From: Skeletonema tropicum
Taxonomy: Eukaryota; Bacillariophyta; Thalassiosirophyceae; Thalassiosirales; Thalassiosiraceae
Length of the DNA stretch: 64,000 nucleotides
Direction of reading: 5' to 3'
Assembly: GCA_037178625.1 (NCBI GenBank)
Contig: CM074138.1
Span: 124,001 to 188,000, forward strand
In this document: piece by piece, positions 30,956 to 43,050 of the stretch
How positions within the stretch are numbered: position 1 is the first letter of the stretch
Layout: each line of letters opens with the position of its first letter
Notes under the pieces: generated by a model
Seen by the model: only the letters and a program-made list of their open reading frames with translations
What the model was told of the DNA's origin: nothing
The model's database searches: none
Made by a program: the position numbers and the translations under genes

Positions 30956-31003
30956 CCAATGAGATGACTCCCTACCTGCTAAGCTATCCACTGCCGCGGT
31001 ACT
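30935..31003 (-). other. tRNA-like A-box/B-box sequence, SINE-head candidate
   Basis: The minus strand reads GGATAGCTTAGCAGGTAG, which fits the tRNA A box (TRGCNNAGYNGG). About 30 nt later comes GGGGGCGATCCCCCC, at B-box spacing, but the loop is too short for a true T-arm. No clean cloverleaf forms, so it is not called as a tRNA. It abuts the dispersed repeat and may be its pol III promoter. Confidence 0.3.
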
Positions 31004-31309
31004 TTGACTTGGTCCTTCAGGCCGACCAAAACAGTAGATCAGAGAGTAGTTGAACGAAAGGTGAGGCATGAGAGGCATAGTCAGCATTATGTGCTTAGAA
31101 GATCAAAGAGAGATCATTGATTTCATTTGCAAAGAATAGATGTCGGATTCATGACATGTCGGATATCGACGATCATCAGCTGTCTGCAATACAGTAATCA
31201 TTTCCTCTGACAGCAATTGATTATTTATCTGTTCTTTATTATGTAACAGCAGTCAGCATCAGCACAACGACGTAGCAAATAGAACACTTTAGCTCCAGCG
31301 CCATCGAAA

Positions 31310-34300
31310 ATGGATTCTCTCGATAAAAAATCGATCGATTCCTTCTTGCGTGTAGCGGGTGGACTTGCAAAATCATCACTGCACTCACGCAGTAAAAAGA
31401 ATGGGGCAGCATCAGCAGAAAGTAATCCAGTCGATTCAGCGAAAGATATGTCTGTAATAGAGAGAGCCGTCAAAGAGGGTGAAAATATTCGTCTCATATT
31501 GCGCTCCAATGGACATGAATTTCCAGCAAAAGATAACACAACTCATGATGATAACAATCCAGAATACGTCGTGTGCCTCGCTCATCATGTTCCCTCGGAT
31601 CAATTCATTCTATTTGTCTTCAATGCGACCACCATGCCCTGTCAAATGATCAGATTTGATCGAGATGGAAACGAAATTGAGAGCGATGTCATCCGGAACC
31701 ACATGTGTTGGAATGCGGTAGATGCAGCTGTGTTGGTAGCAGCAGTAAATAAATGTCATGAGGGCAGTGTAGCATATTTTGACAATGAAGCGTGTGCATC
31801 TAATGGCAAGAGGAGGGGGGAATGTGTCCGCTTAGTAAACATGAAGAATGATGCAGATGGAACTGATGTGAAGATGAGTTCCGGTAGTGGAGAAGAGGAT
31901 GAAGAGAGTGACGAGGAGGATTTAGATGAAGATGAGTTCGAAGTCATTCGAGCACTCATCTTGACAGAACTACTCAGCGATGGATCTAGTGGGGCGAACT
32001 TTCAACATCCCGATCCTAATTTTCTTTTACCACTGGCGGAATCAATCTCCAAAGAGCTCTACGACTGGAGGTACATGTGTAACCACATCCCTTCCCGTTC
32101 CGAATGGCCGAAGTTACCATCGCATTCAGAATGGCAAGCTGCTAATGCTGAAGGGGTGAGTGCCTCGGAGAGAGAAGAGCTTGACGACATATCATTGGGG
32201 AGGAATTCCCAGTTCGGTAAGAGTGTAGAATATTGTCAGAATGCGATTGAGAAGATGAACTCGCTGTTGTGCAAGATTGCGGAGCGAGGGACGGATTCTG
32301 TATCTATTTATGAGCTTGGGAAGGAAGGAATTCTGTCACTCACGACACTCGAGTTTATGAACCAGCGACACGCAGATACCTGGCCTGACTATCACGAAGT
32401 CTTCGAAGAGATCGAGCAAACTTGCTTTGAGGCATCGACACAGATCAAAGAAAACCTGATGACTTGGAAGAGTGCTTCGGAAAGCATACCAATGGAAGAA
32501 AGTGACGACGAAGAGAATTCAGAATGGGAAGAGGATGATGGGTGTGTTGAAGTGGCTTCTAAGCTGGTGACTGCTTGGGTCAAAGAAGATAAAGCTCTTC
32601 TAAAAGCCCTCTCGAATGTCGTCGGAACCATTGATCTAACTCTCAACAGCGAACAACAATCTTTGCAAAGCGCCATTGACCGTGTTGAATCTGAATTGGA
32701 TTCCATATTGTCGCTGAAGAAAGATGCCGAAAGGAAAACTAAACTGTATGCGTCGAGAATTATTAAGTTGTGGAACAGCTCTTGTTCAGATGATGATGAT
32801 GGTGATGGTGGAGATGATGAACCATGGTTAAGAGGGGCGCTAATACCACTGTGGACGAAATACGATCTAGAGTCGCATATATCTTTTGGATGGTGCGAGG
32901 CTGAGCATGATGATTCCTCTGTAATAAAATTTGTCATCGATGTTGCTGGTCTCACAGCTGGCCTGAAAGAATTAATAGTACGTCTCGCTACTTACACCAC
33001 AGACCATAGTCAGACGCAGTTTGATCTCATATGGAAGAAGAAAATTCAGCCAGCTGTCAATTCGACGGTGAACAGTATCAAGACATTACTTGAATTAGGA
33101 GACCTCCGAAATGCATCAATTGTGGCTGCATGTTGTCTGAGAGTCTTTTGCGACGGGGATATGATCGGAGCAGTGGGGCATTGGTACGAAAACAACGACG
33201 CATATGAAAGCGAATACGACGCATATGTCGTTGTAGCAAAGAAGTTTCAGGAATTGTGGAGAGAGTATCATCCGTATGTAGCTGCAATTGCATTGGCTTA
33301 CTTCGACATTGAATCCCCTAAACGTGAAGCTGGTAGTCATTGGTTCTTTGATATTCTTCAAAGTGGATTTGCTTACGCTCCCAGTGATTCATCGGGTGAG
33401 TGATGTATTCATGCATCTTTGCCTTTCATAATCATTTCTCACTGTAATTATTATGTGCTCAGATTTTTGCTGGTCAACAGAAAATCGGAGAACAACCGCG
33501 TACGAGGTACGATGGGGCCGGCTTTCTCATCCAGCTAGTGAAATATTTCACAGTCATGGCTGGCAACATCCGGTATTTTACTGCCTTCGAGGTTGTAACA
33601 ATGAAGAGGAACTGACTTTATCGGACTTGAGGAAATATGAAGCTCCTACTGTAATCAAAGAGCGCTTTAACATGACAAAAAAGCTTGGAAGGACTCGCGA
33701 TGCAATTGCGTTTGCACGCATTTTGGGAGGTGATCATGAATGCATACAATATCTCTTCAATAATGGGCTTGTAGATGAAGCTATGGTGCAGGCAAGTGCC
33801 TCCAAAAACGTCGAAGGGCTATCGCAACTAAGCAAAGGTCTCCTTTTAACCAACCCACGCGCGAGTGTCTTGTGCATGCAAGCATGTATTCTTGAAGTGA
33901 TGGAAGGTATCGATGAACGCCGTGACGAATTCCCCAAGGAGGGGATTGATAAGCTGGTAGGCATTTTGGAAGAGAGGTGGCCGAAGCCAGCTCTCGCTGG
34001 AGATGGTTCTGAACAGCGTGGATTGACAAGGGCGCCCTCACTGCGTTTTTTGACAACCAAATCTCTTGCTCGAGCCTTCCTCTGTGCTGCGAAATCTACA
34101 GCTGAGATGCAGACGATATTTGAACAGAAATATTTTGTCGAAAGTGGAATATCTCCACTTCTTGCAACTATCGCTATAATTGCACGGGCAACGTTTGCAC
34201 GGACTAATGCCAGCAATTTGGGTTTGTCACTCAAGTATTTTCTCAGAAAGTTAGGTCTACTGTCTGTGGAAGAAAAGGATGTATCAGGCTCCTTCACACA

Positions 34301-36455
34301 ATTTGAATTAATCGGAAAGACCCTTGATGAAATGGATTACTTGGACTTGGTTTGCTTCTTGTACGAGTCAGCCAAGTTCTTGATGGAAGAAGGCTGCCGC
34401 TCCACCTTTTGCTTCACGCTCGCGTTGTTTTCTTCCGTCCAAATAGGCGTTCGGACAGGCTGCATATCATTTGCGTTGGATGTGATTGGATCTTTGAAGG
34501 TGATCGAGGAGGATCGTTTTCTTATTGAATACTACTCAATATCTCCACTAAGCAGTTTGTCTGCGTGCTTCTCGGCATTGTTTACTAGCGTTGGGTACAA
34601 CACCTGTCAAGAAGTTCAAGACGCTCTCCTAGAGGCATTCTTCAAAGTGAAAGTGAGGGATTCGAATTCCTCTTCTCACGACAGAATTTTCAATGAAGAT
34701 GTGCATCAATCTCGAGTTTGGTTGGGGATGGCATATTCACATCGTCATGATAAACAATCCGCAATCGATGCAATCGTCTCCAGCATCATCTCTAACCATC
34801 TCAGTAGCGCCGATAGTCTCCAAATTTTTGATGAAGTCATTCTCAAAACACTCCGCAGCCTACAGGTAGTACACGAAACAAGAGATGGGAATCATACTAT
34901 GAAATCATACGTCCAATCTGGAAAGCGACAACAACTTACAGAGAACGAACGAGACGAAATGATAAAACTATTTATTTCCAAGGTGCTTGTGAGGTCTTCA
35001 TTCCTGGCTTCGGATACAATTGCAGAGTTGATCGAACATTACAAAGCAATCGATCCGCTCTTCTTGGTCGGCCATGCTAACGATATTGAGACAAATCTTA
35101 TCAATGTTTCAGAGTTCAAGACGGGGTTATCACAGAGGGCATCCCTGTTCATCACTTCCACGATCATGCACTATGTCCATGGCAACAGCTATATCGTGCT
35201 TGAACTAGGACTCAGATGGCTAAGGAACGCTTTGTGTTCTCAAGATGGCGTGGTGCAATTTGATAATTATGACGATTATGGACGGGGCGAATGGGCGGTG
35301 AATAAATTCAGAGATGAGGGAGATTATGAAGTATTCTTTTCCAGCAATGCGTGGAGTGCGAGCTATTACTACCGACATGAGACTAGAAAGCTTGAAGGAC
35401 ATCCCAAGTCAGCGGCAAAGGCCCTCGTGGCAGTGTTGGAGGCAAAAGCTTTGCTTCTCTTGGAACAGACCCCTCGTATCTCTCATCTCTGCCGAGAAGC
35501 ATTGGCTCTGTGTCGTGTCTTGGACTTTTTGCTTGAACCTACACTGGAAGCAATTGCTGCCGTTGATGAAGCATGGCGCAATATGCAACTACAAAAGGAC
35601 CAGCTTCCACCATTTTTGCAGCCGATCAACTTGGTCGCTCTCATCATGGACTTGGAATGGAGTGTAAGACCTGATTACACTGCTAATCGCGAAGATGGTG
35701 AGGGGGCAGACGGCGTCCCCTCAATCTCATTCATCGATGAAAGGGCTGCTATTGCTGTTCACTATGTCAAATTCACTGATGCTGTGAGTTTATGTACTAG
35801 GGCATGGAACAAAGAATTCTGGGCGAAACTCTCGGACAGGACGAGCCGATGGTCCATTGACTGGAAATGTGGCAAGAAAATTCGCAGAGTGTTGCGTGCA
35901 TGTCTACACATAATAAAAGGCGCAATTTCGAGTGGAGAAGACTTGCCGGATGACTTTATGAATCAAGCATTACACATGATTTTGTCAATGAATTGGTTCA
36001 GAGCCTGTACGAAATGCTCTCCTGGTGTGAGCAAGTATGCTCAGCAGCTAGTGGTTTGCCATGACAGCATAGCCTTGGTGCATCAAATTGCGTTAGCATG
36101 GAGTGATCTGTCGGATAATACCAAGAGCCCTTTTGGACAATCTCTAAGTCATTGCTCGAATGTAATTCAGTGCTTAAGCCGATGCATACATACCCTGAGA
36201 GAGGAGGGAATGTTTCGAGATTGGAGATGTGATGAATGTAACTATCGTTTTGATATTCACCGTACTTGTGCGGAATTTGATGAGGCCGAAGAAGCAGTAG
36301 GACAAGTTAAAGCGAGGAAGAGACGGAAGCTCCTTGGAAAATCTTCAGCTGTATCTGATTTCAAAGAGCTCGAAAGGTACGCAACTCAATTGCACATGAA
36401 AGAGCAGTGTCATTGGTGTAAAGATGCAACCAGACGGATTGAGAATAAGAGTTAA
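31310..36455 (+). CDS. Large orphan protein, 1692 residues
   Basis: Two exons, 31310-33395 and 33463-36455. The 67-bp intron starts GTGAGT and ends TGTGCTCAG; it splits a Gly/Asp codon (phase 1), and splicing restores one continuous frame. Each exon alone would be a 700- or 1000-residue frame. The protein is acidic in its first third (EEDEESDEEDLDEDEFE) and then mostly alpha-helical, with segments suggesting TPR/HEAT-like packing (DEAMVQASASKNVEGLSQLS). It has two CxxC-type sites near the C-terminus (WRCDECNYRF...HRTC and EQCHWCKD) and a basic patch (KARKRRKLLGK). No signal peptide or membrane segment is present. No family is recognised. The length, clean frame and proper intron argue for a real host gene. 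Confidence 0.75.
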
Positions 36456-37037
36456 TTGGGGGTAAAGAGTTTCGGACTCTGGCGCCGCCGATTTTTACCC
36501 AGTGTGTCCCGTATCTTGCGAAGACTACCACCAAAAGGTGAGGAAATGGCAGCGACAACTGGAACAGCGGGGGCTAAGTGAAATCAAATGAACAAGTGGA
36601 GAGGAGGAGGATCGACCGAGCGCCACAACTACTTCAAAATCGTGCACACACTTGGATGTATGAGTTAATTATCTCGAGAAGGTGAAGATCAAGATCGCAT
36701 TGGACTTTAATTGGATCTAAAAGCAGTGTCATAAACTATTTACATTTTGTAGCCACATGAGACACTTATCTACCGACCTGAAGCTCTTACTCGTGTGAAG
36801 ACGGAAACGACAATCCTGATCATCTCGTCTCTCTACTCTAGTAGAGGCAGCAAATGTGCCACAGGAATAGGCGATGGGATTGTAGGGACAGGATGGGACC
36901 TAGTCATTGCTTAAAATCAAAGCTGCTCATGCCGTCAATTGCCTTTCTTTGCTTTGGGACGGTATTGGTTATGGATGATGTTGTTGATTGGAATTTTGTG
37001 AGTGAAGAGATAATGGATTTTTATTGCCGATTTAAAT
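36456..37037. other. Non-coding stretch
   Basis: No supported gene. Confidence 0.5.
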
Positions 37038-37160
37038 AGAGGGCACGGGGGCAGATACCATAGGGTAATTGACTCCAATAGGCGATTATTGGGTATTAAT
37101 ACGTCATAACCGGTATTTGGATGCAAATATATGCTCACTCACAGGATATGGGGGGGATGT
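37038..37160 (-). repeat. Dispersed short repeat, copy 2
   Basis: Contains GGGCACGGGGGCAGATACCA and AGGCGATTATTGGGTATTA in the same order as the copy at 30802-30955. It breaks off at GGATATGGGGGGGATG, before any tRNA-like part. Confidence 0.7.
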
Positions 37161-37930
37161 GCATGGAGCGGGCCAGACGTAATATGGCGATAAATCTGGT
37201 GATTAAGGCAAATACTTTCCTCAAATCAGCTTGCATATCTGTACTTGATCTTCTTCATTCATGATTTTCTTTACTTCCACTGCTAGAGAGTTGCTACAGT
37301 GCGTTGCTCGTTGCTCTTCCATTTGACCTTGTCAAGATATTTGCATACCTTTCATCAGTAGCAGCATTAACATTAACATATCTGGAAGGACTAGTCGCTG
37401 CGCCTGATACTAGGTACCATAGTACGCAAGAATCAAATGCGGATTAGATACTATGAGATGAAAAAATGAATGTCAACAGTGGCAGTGGCAATGTTTTTGG
37501 GCTGGTGCAATGTGCAACTCTTATCACAATTGGAGTTTCTCTCTTTTGGATCACAAAAGGTCACAAAGATATACAGTGCAATGATGAACTGGCTAAAGGT
37601 CACAGCACTGATTGCGGCTAATTGGCCGAGGCAACATCAAATGGCCTCACTCAGCTGTTTCATATGTACATAATTCATTTTGTTTAGTATCTTACCTAAC
37701 TTACAATATTATCACGTCTTCGAGACGTTGCTCTATGTGATTACAATCATAATGCCGTCTTCAGCAAAAGCAGAAGGAGTAGAGAAAGTGTAATTCATAA
37801 GAGGTGGGTTTGTACAAATGTCGCTTTGTTGCAAATGTCGTACAACGCATTTGACTCATAAACGTGTCAATTGAACAGATGCTCCAGTGGCGGTGGTGCT
37901 TCAGCAGCGCGCAGGGCAGGCGGCCACCAC
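37157..37930. repeat. Segment duplicated at about 47540-48290
   Basis: Begins GGAGCGGGCCAGACGTAATA and runs with small indels through a TM-like small frame to GGCGGCCACC. A third, more diverged and shorter copy of its left part follows the decayed paralogue at about 54350-54530. Confidence 0.8.
37466..37621 (+). CDS. Possible 51-residue membrane microprotein
   Basis: ATG at 37466; reads MNVNSGSGNVFGLVQCATLI, then a hydrophobic continuation TIGVSLFWITKG and a polar Cys-containing tail, stop at 37619-37621. One predicted transmembrane helix (about residues 11-30). In the duplicate at 47845 a 13-bp gap in the hydrophobic core shifts the frame. It may be a chance frame; only its start and coding context are preserved between copies. 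Confidence 0.2.
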   Translation: MNVNSGSGNVFGLVQCATLITIGVSLFWITKGHKDIQCNDELAKGHSTDCG

Positions 37931-37940
37931 TTCACCACCT

Positions 37941-39670
37941 GATGATGCGGTCTGTCATGTCTCCACAAACAAACCAAAATCGTAGCCTAAACTAACTCAG
38001 TGTGTTTGTTTGATCACCATGCAATCCGCATCGCTGCTACAGGTTCATGAGCCCACTACGGGCTTGGACCAGCTGCTCCGCTAGACGTGCGGTCCATTGC
38101 CCTCCATGTATTCACGTATGGGGGAAGTCAGCAGCAGTTGGATCCGAGCCACTTCCTCTGCAGTCGACTGCTAACGCATCCGAGATATTTTCACAACGTC
38201 ATCGTTGTTCCTCCGCCCTTCCTACACAGGAGTCCCATCGTCGGAGTGTGACCTCCGACATTACACCGTCGTGAACTTATCATACTCCTCCTGCATGGCG
38301 TTTGGAGGCCGCTATTGCTCGAACAGTTTGATACGCACCGATAATACCAGATGGGGGATATGAGCCACCTGCTTCGACAACCTCATTATCGCTCGACACA
38401 AGTGAAGATTTCTCACCCAACAACAACCACTCCTACCAATTGTCGATTGGATCCATAATTGGTTCCTTGGCGTCTGATCAACGGCCAAGGTATAAAATTT
38501 TTATTTTATTTTTATTCGATTACCAGTGGACGGAGCACTGCTATCGAAAGTGGAGGACATTCCACATGGCACACAACATTTTATTCCCTGTCGAACATTT
38601 TATTATTTCTGAGGAGCACTCTTTATGCAGATGTATTGACAGCAATTCAACGGACTTATTCCCATTTCATGTCCTATCATAGTTCTTTGCATCTCCTTCG
38701 ATTATCCGCAAGGTATTCCAACCTTGACTCCTCAGTTGACAGCAAAGATGGGGGATGATGATGCGGTCTGTCATGTCTCCACAAACAAACCAAAATCGTA
38801 GCCTAAACTAACTCAGTGTGTTTGTTTGATCACCATGCAATCCGCATCGCTGCTACAGGTTCATGAGCCCACTACGGGCTTGGACCAGCCGCTCCGCTAG
38901 ACGTGCGGTCCATAGCCCTCCATGTATTCACGTATGGGGGAAGTCAGCAGCAGTTGGATCCGAGCCACTTCCTCTGCAGTCGACTGCTAACGCATCCGAG
39001 ATATTTTCACAACGTCATCGTTGTTTCTCCGCCATTCCTACACAGGAGTCCCATCGCCGGACTAACCCTCCGACATGACACGTCGTCACCTTATTTTACT
39101 CCTCCTGCATGGCGTTTGGAGACCCGCCATTGCTCGACAGTTTAATACGCACCGATAATACCAGATGGGGGATATGAGCCACTGCTTCCGACAACCTCAT
39201 TATCGCTCGACACAAGTGAAGATTTCTCACCAACAACAACCACTCCTACCAATTGTCGATTGGATCCATAATTGGTTCCTTGGCGTCTGATCAACGGCCA
39301 AGGTATAAAATTTTTATTTTATTTTTATTCGATTACCAGTGGACGGAGCACTGCTATCGAAAGTGGGGGACATTCCACATGGCACACAACATTTTATTCC
39401 CTGTCGAACATTTTATTATTTCTGAGGAGCATTCTTTATGCAGATGTATTGACAGCAATTCAACGGACTTATTCCCATTTCATGTCCTATCATAGTTCTT
39501 TGCATCTCCTTCGATTATCCGCAAGGTATTCCAACCTTGACTCCTCAGTTGACAGCAAAGATGGGGGATGATGATGCGGTCTGTCATGTCTCCACAAACA
39601 AACCAAAATCGTAGCCTAAACTAACTCAGTGTGTTTGTTTGATCACCATGCAATCCGCATCGCTGCTACA
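37941..39670. repeat. Tandem duplication of about 815 bp, two full units plus a partial third
   Basis: Units start with GATGATGCGGTCTGTCATGT at 37941, 38757 and 39570. The first two are 816 and 813 bp and nearly identical; the third stops after 101 bp at CGCTGCTACA, just left of the TIR element at 39694. No convincing coding capacity: open frames differ between units and have no recognised product. Confidence 0.9.
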
Positions 39671-39693
39671 CCACCAGTTTCTCTCAATGACAT

Positions 39694-41303
39694 CTAGTGG
39701 TTATAGGTTGGAGCTAGTCACGGGCCTATGTGACTAGCAAGGTGACTAGCTGAAAACGCCCCTTATACGACCCTGCCTATTGTGCACAAGACCCGTCAGA
39801 ATGTCCTAATAGAGGACACCGACCCCTTCGACAATAGTCTAGGCAGGCCGCCCATCCAGGGTTTGCATTGATATTGGTTGAAAGGTGCCTTTCAAGAGGG
39901 CACTACGATGCCCTTGAGTCTTGTGTGGAATTTGTTTTGCCGTAGAAATATGTACCAAAACTCTACGGTAGGAATTCAAAAATCCCTTCAACTTCGAGGA
40001 ACTTCGACCTCCAAAAACCAATGACATTCCTACCTACCATGGCGACCAATTTGCTCCCCTTTCCATTGTAATGTCGGAAGCTATCCCCGTTATCGTATCG
40101 TCGACTCCCATTGGTTCATATGAGAACGTTTATGCAGTGGAAGTGCGTTCGAAGCGGTCGTATCGATCAAATAGTACTGTTTTTCATGTAGCTAGTCGGC
40201 CGCCCACCAGATGGGCCGAGATAGTCGGCACGTGTTATCACAACAACAATTGATTGGGAGAGGCAATCCAGCGATAATTATTACTCCGCACGTCTATCAT
40301 GATTGGTATGATCGGTTGGTGAGGCGGAAGTGCGTATACATTGCGATTGTGTTCGCCAATGCTGCCTTTTTATATGTTGTGTTGTCATGACACAACATCG
40401 ACTCTCTCACCTATGACGGTCTTTACTGCATCAAATGAGTAACATTAATAAAAGTGGCATGCGTGGGCAACAATCATAAAGTTTATGATAGGATGCTGCA
40501 ATAATCGCCGCTGAGGATGAGCCGTCTATGATCGTAGCCCTTCGTTAATATGGAAACTTCGGTTTGGTGGTTCACAAAAGATCGGCCTTATCCTTCGTGT
40601 GTCATGGCAATGGAATGTCTATTCAACAATAAACTGGGCACAATATCGTGTCATTACGATTCAATAAGCGGTGTCCGCGTGGGGGGTTGCTGTTTACTTC
40701 ATGCACTAAAGAGAGAGTGTGTTGATCCGACTTATGTTGAGTGATGGAACACAAGTTCTTCACATCAGTGCTTCCGAACATTACAACACACAACAATGTA
40801 TAGCAAGCATATTGCACCGCCGCATCGACCCGAACAGCAGTAGAAAACAAGATGCAATAATCCTATACCTTCGTATGCAACAGGACGATGACGTTCATTG
40901 ATCTTGGACGATCCATCGGTCCATCGATGACGATGATAATTGGTATACAGAATTTGCAATTATTAATGAATGTACAATATGCAGATGCTAAAATAATGGC
41001 CCATGTTGTCAACCATGACTGTATCGACTTAATGAGTCGATAATATTGTTCAAACAGCTTTGTCGATGCAATAGAAGCGCCCGTAGGAAGCGGAACGCCA
41101 TGGCCATGTTATGGGCAATTTTGTTATGGTATTGGCAATCTTGTGGTATATATTGAGTTCCTTTGTGAAGAAAACGGAACGACATCTAAATTGGATTATT
41201 AGCACCGTGACTAGCTTGTGACTAGCTGTGTAGAAATCTACATGGGAATCAGTACGTTTTGTAGCTAGTCGACTAGCGACTAGCTCCAACCTATAACCAC
41301 TAG
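39694..41303. mobile_element. Non-autonomous TIR element, 1610 bp
   Basis: Terminal inverted repeats of about 26 bp begin CTAGTGGTTATAGGTTGGAG. Subterminal GACTAGC/GCTAGTC motifs recur at both ends (39711-39755 and 41205-41280). The GGTTGGAGC end is reminiscent of hAT termini. No transposase frame is found inside. No clear target duplication is visible (AATGACAT on the left, AGTAAATC on the right), so the exact ends may be off by a few bases. Confidence 0.75.
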
Positions 41304-41468
41304 AGTAAATCTATTGTGCCGGGGGGGGCCGGGGAAACACTCGTCAACTTCTACGTTCACAATGATATGCAGCACATAAAGTACATGATTGGCTGCTGTC
41401 CTCTTCATCGCTTATTTCAGTCAGGTAAGTCAAACAATCCATGAACAACTTCACACGAAACGAATAAG

Positions 41469-43050
41469 ATGGCATTGAAGCCAAGTGATAACGATGTGTT
41501 GTCGGGCCGTGGAACTTGGTTCAATCAACATCCCGGCAATGAGCAATTTCGAAGGATGCTCAATGAGCAAAAGGTAAGTTAGCCCCTGAACTTTTTCGTC
41601 TTCGTCTTCCAATATTGATAACAATTGAAATTAATTTTCAACACGATCATACTGATTCTCAAAGGATGTCTATATGGCTGGCACGAAGAAGCAAAAGATG
41701 GACATGTCCAAAGCCATCGTTGAAGCAATCTATTCGATGGATCCGCCCGGCCGATTTCTCAAACAATGTCCGGAAACTTGTCAATGGAACGAGCTGTCGA
41801 AGAGAGATGCAGCCGATAGGGTAGCCCAAGCGATGGCATATGCCGCTAGAGGTAAGGATGAAACGAAACGTAGGAGGGAAGAACGGCGGCGTTCCCGTCG
41901 AATATCACGGCAAAAGTCAAAGAATGATGATGATGATGACGTGGGTAGAAAATCATCGCAGCATGTTGATGATCGACCGGTTCATCTTCAGCCACACGAG
42001 ACAACGAATCAGTTAGACCTCAATCATTCAACTTCCCGTTCAAATCATGAGCTTGCTGCCCGGCGACGCGGAGGGGCAGTAGGCACATGGAATAACACCC
42101 AACCTGCAACTGCAACTGAATTGCCGTGTATGCCTGGAAATTTCAATCTACAGCAGCAACTTCATCTTCTCCTCCAGCAATTGCAACAATCTAGTACTGT
42201 AGACAATTCATCCATCAATGAAAGCGTAAATCAAAATGGATCGATTCATCTACTGACTCAGACGCAATTGCTGCAGCAGCAGCAGCAGTAACAAAAAAAA
42301 CAGCAGCAGCAACAACTTCTTCAGCTTCAGCACATCTTGGGTCCCCCGAATAATTCATTGGGACAGTTACTGCAGTCACAAAGTGCACTCCAACCTGCTT
42401 TCAATGTGGGGATAAGCCATCATCCGCTGAACCAGGCACAGAAACAGCAACAACTGCAGCAACCAAATCAGCTTCTACTCCCCCAGCAACTCTTGAATCA
42501 GCAGAATATGCTCCTGCCTGCGACATCTCCTATATCAATATTCACATCTGCTCCATTTTTGGTGGCAGGGCATCAAACTCAGGCAGCTACTAATGATCAG
42601 TTACTGAATCAGCGGCAGCAATCGAATCATGCATCATCAAATGCACTTTTGCTCAGCAGCATGTTGAGTCATTTACACCACCAACCAAGTTCAAGTACAG
42701 GGGTATCCAACGCTCTCCAGCCAACCCAATCGCAGCTGACGAACCAACAGATGAACCAACTACAACGCAGTGTAATGCTGCATCCAAACCAGCGGCTGGC
42801 TTCAACTTCAGGTGCTTCTTTGAATAATCAGCAGTCGCAACTGTTGGATCCGCCCCTTCAACAGACATTAGAGACGACTCTACAGCAGATTCAACAACAC
42901 ATTATGCAGGGCCCTCCACCGCCACTGCCACCGCTCAATTCTACCGGGGTGGCTTCAGCCAATGTTAACCCTTCTCAGTCGACTAGACAGAAGGACAGCG
43001 AAGTGGGAGAGCAGAGCGATTCAGAAGACGGCAGCAATGGCGACTATTAG
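41469..43050 (+). pseudogene. DUF6824/polyQ protein, gene A, with a nonsense codon in the polyQ tract
   Basis: Exon 1 is 41469-41573 (MALKPSDNDVLSGRGTWFNQ) and exon 2 starts at 41665, with a 91-bp GT-AG intron, phase 0. The join completes the DUF6824 domain (about residues 8-98): NDVLSGRG, HPGNEQFRRML, then IVEAIYSM and PPGRFLKQ. A basic stretch follows (RRREERRRSRRISRQ, a likely nuclear signal), then a Gln-rich tail. A TAA at 42289-42291, inside a CAG run, ends the frame at 243 residues. The same frame then stays open for 252 codons to 43050, with the same Gln/Leu/Asn-rich character as genes B and C. So either a truncated protein is made or the gene is newly disabled. DUF6824 is abundant in diatoms and its biochemical role is unknown; nuclear regulation is inference. 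Confidence 0.75.

Noticed and set aside
30935..31003. A functional tRNA gene
   Set aside because: The A box is good, but the T-arm loop is too short and no acceptor stem pairs; kept only as a SINE-head candidate.
38047..39495. Paired frames in the 815-bp units (about 71-99 codons)
   Set aside because: The frames differ between units through indels and show no recognised content or conserved start; non-coding repeat is the simpler reading.
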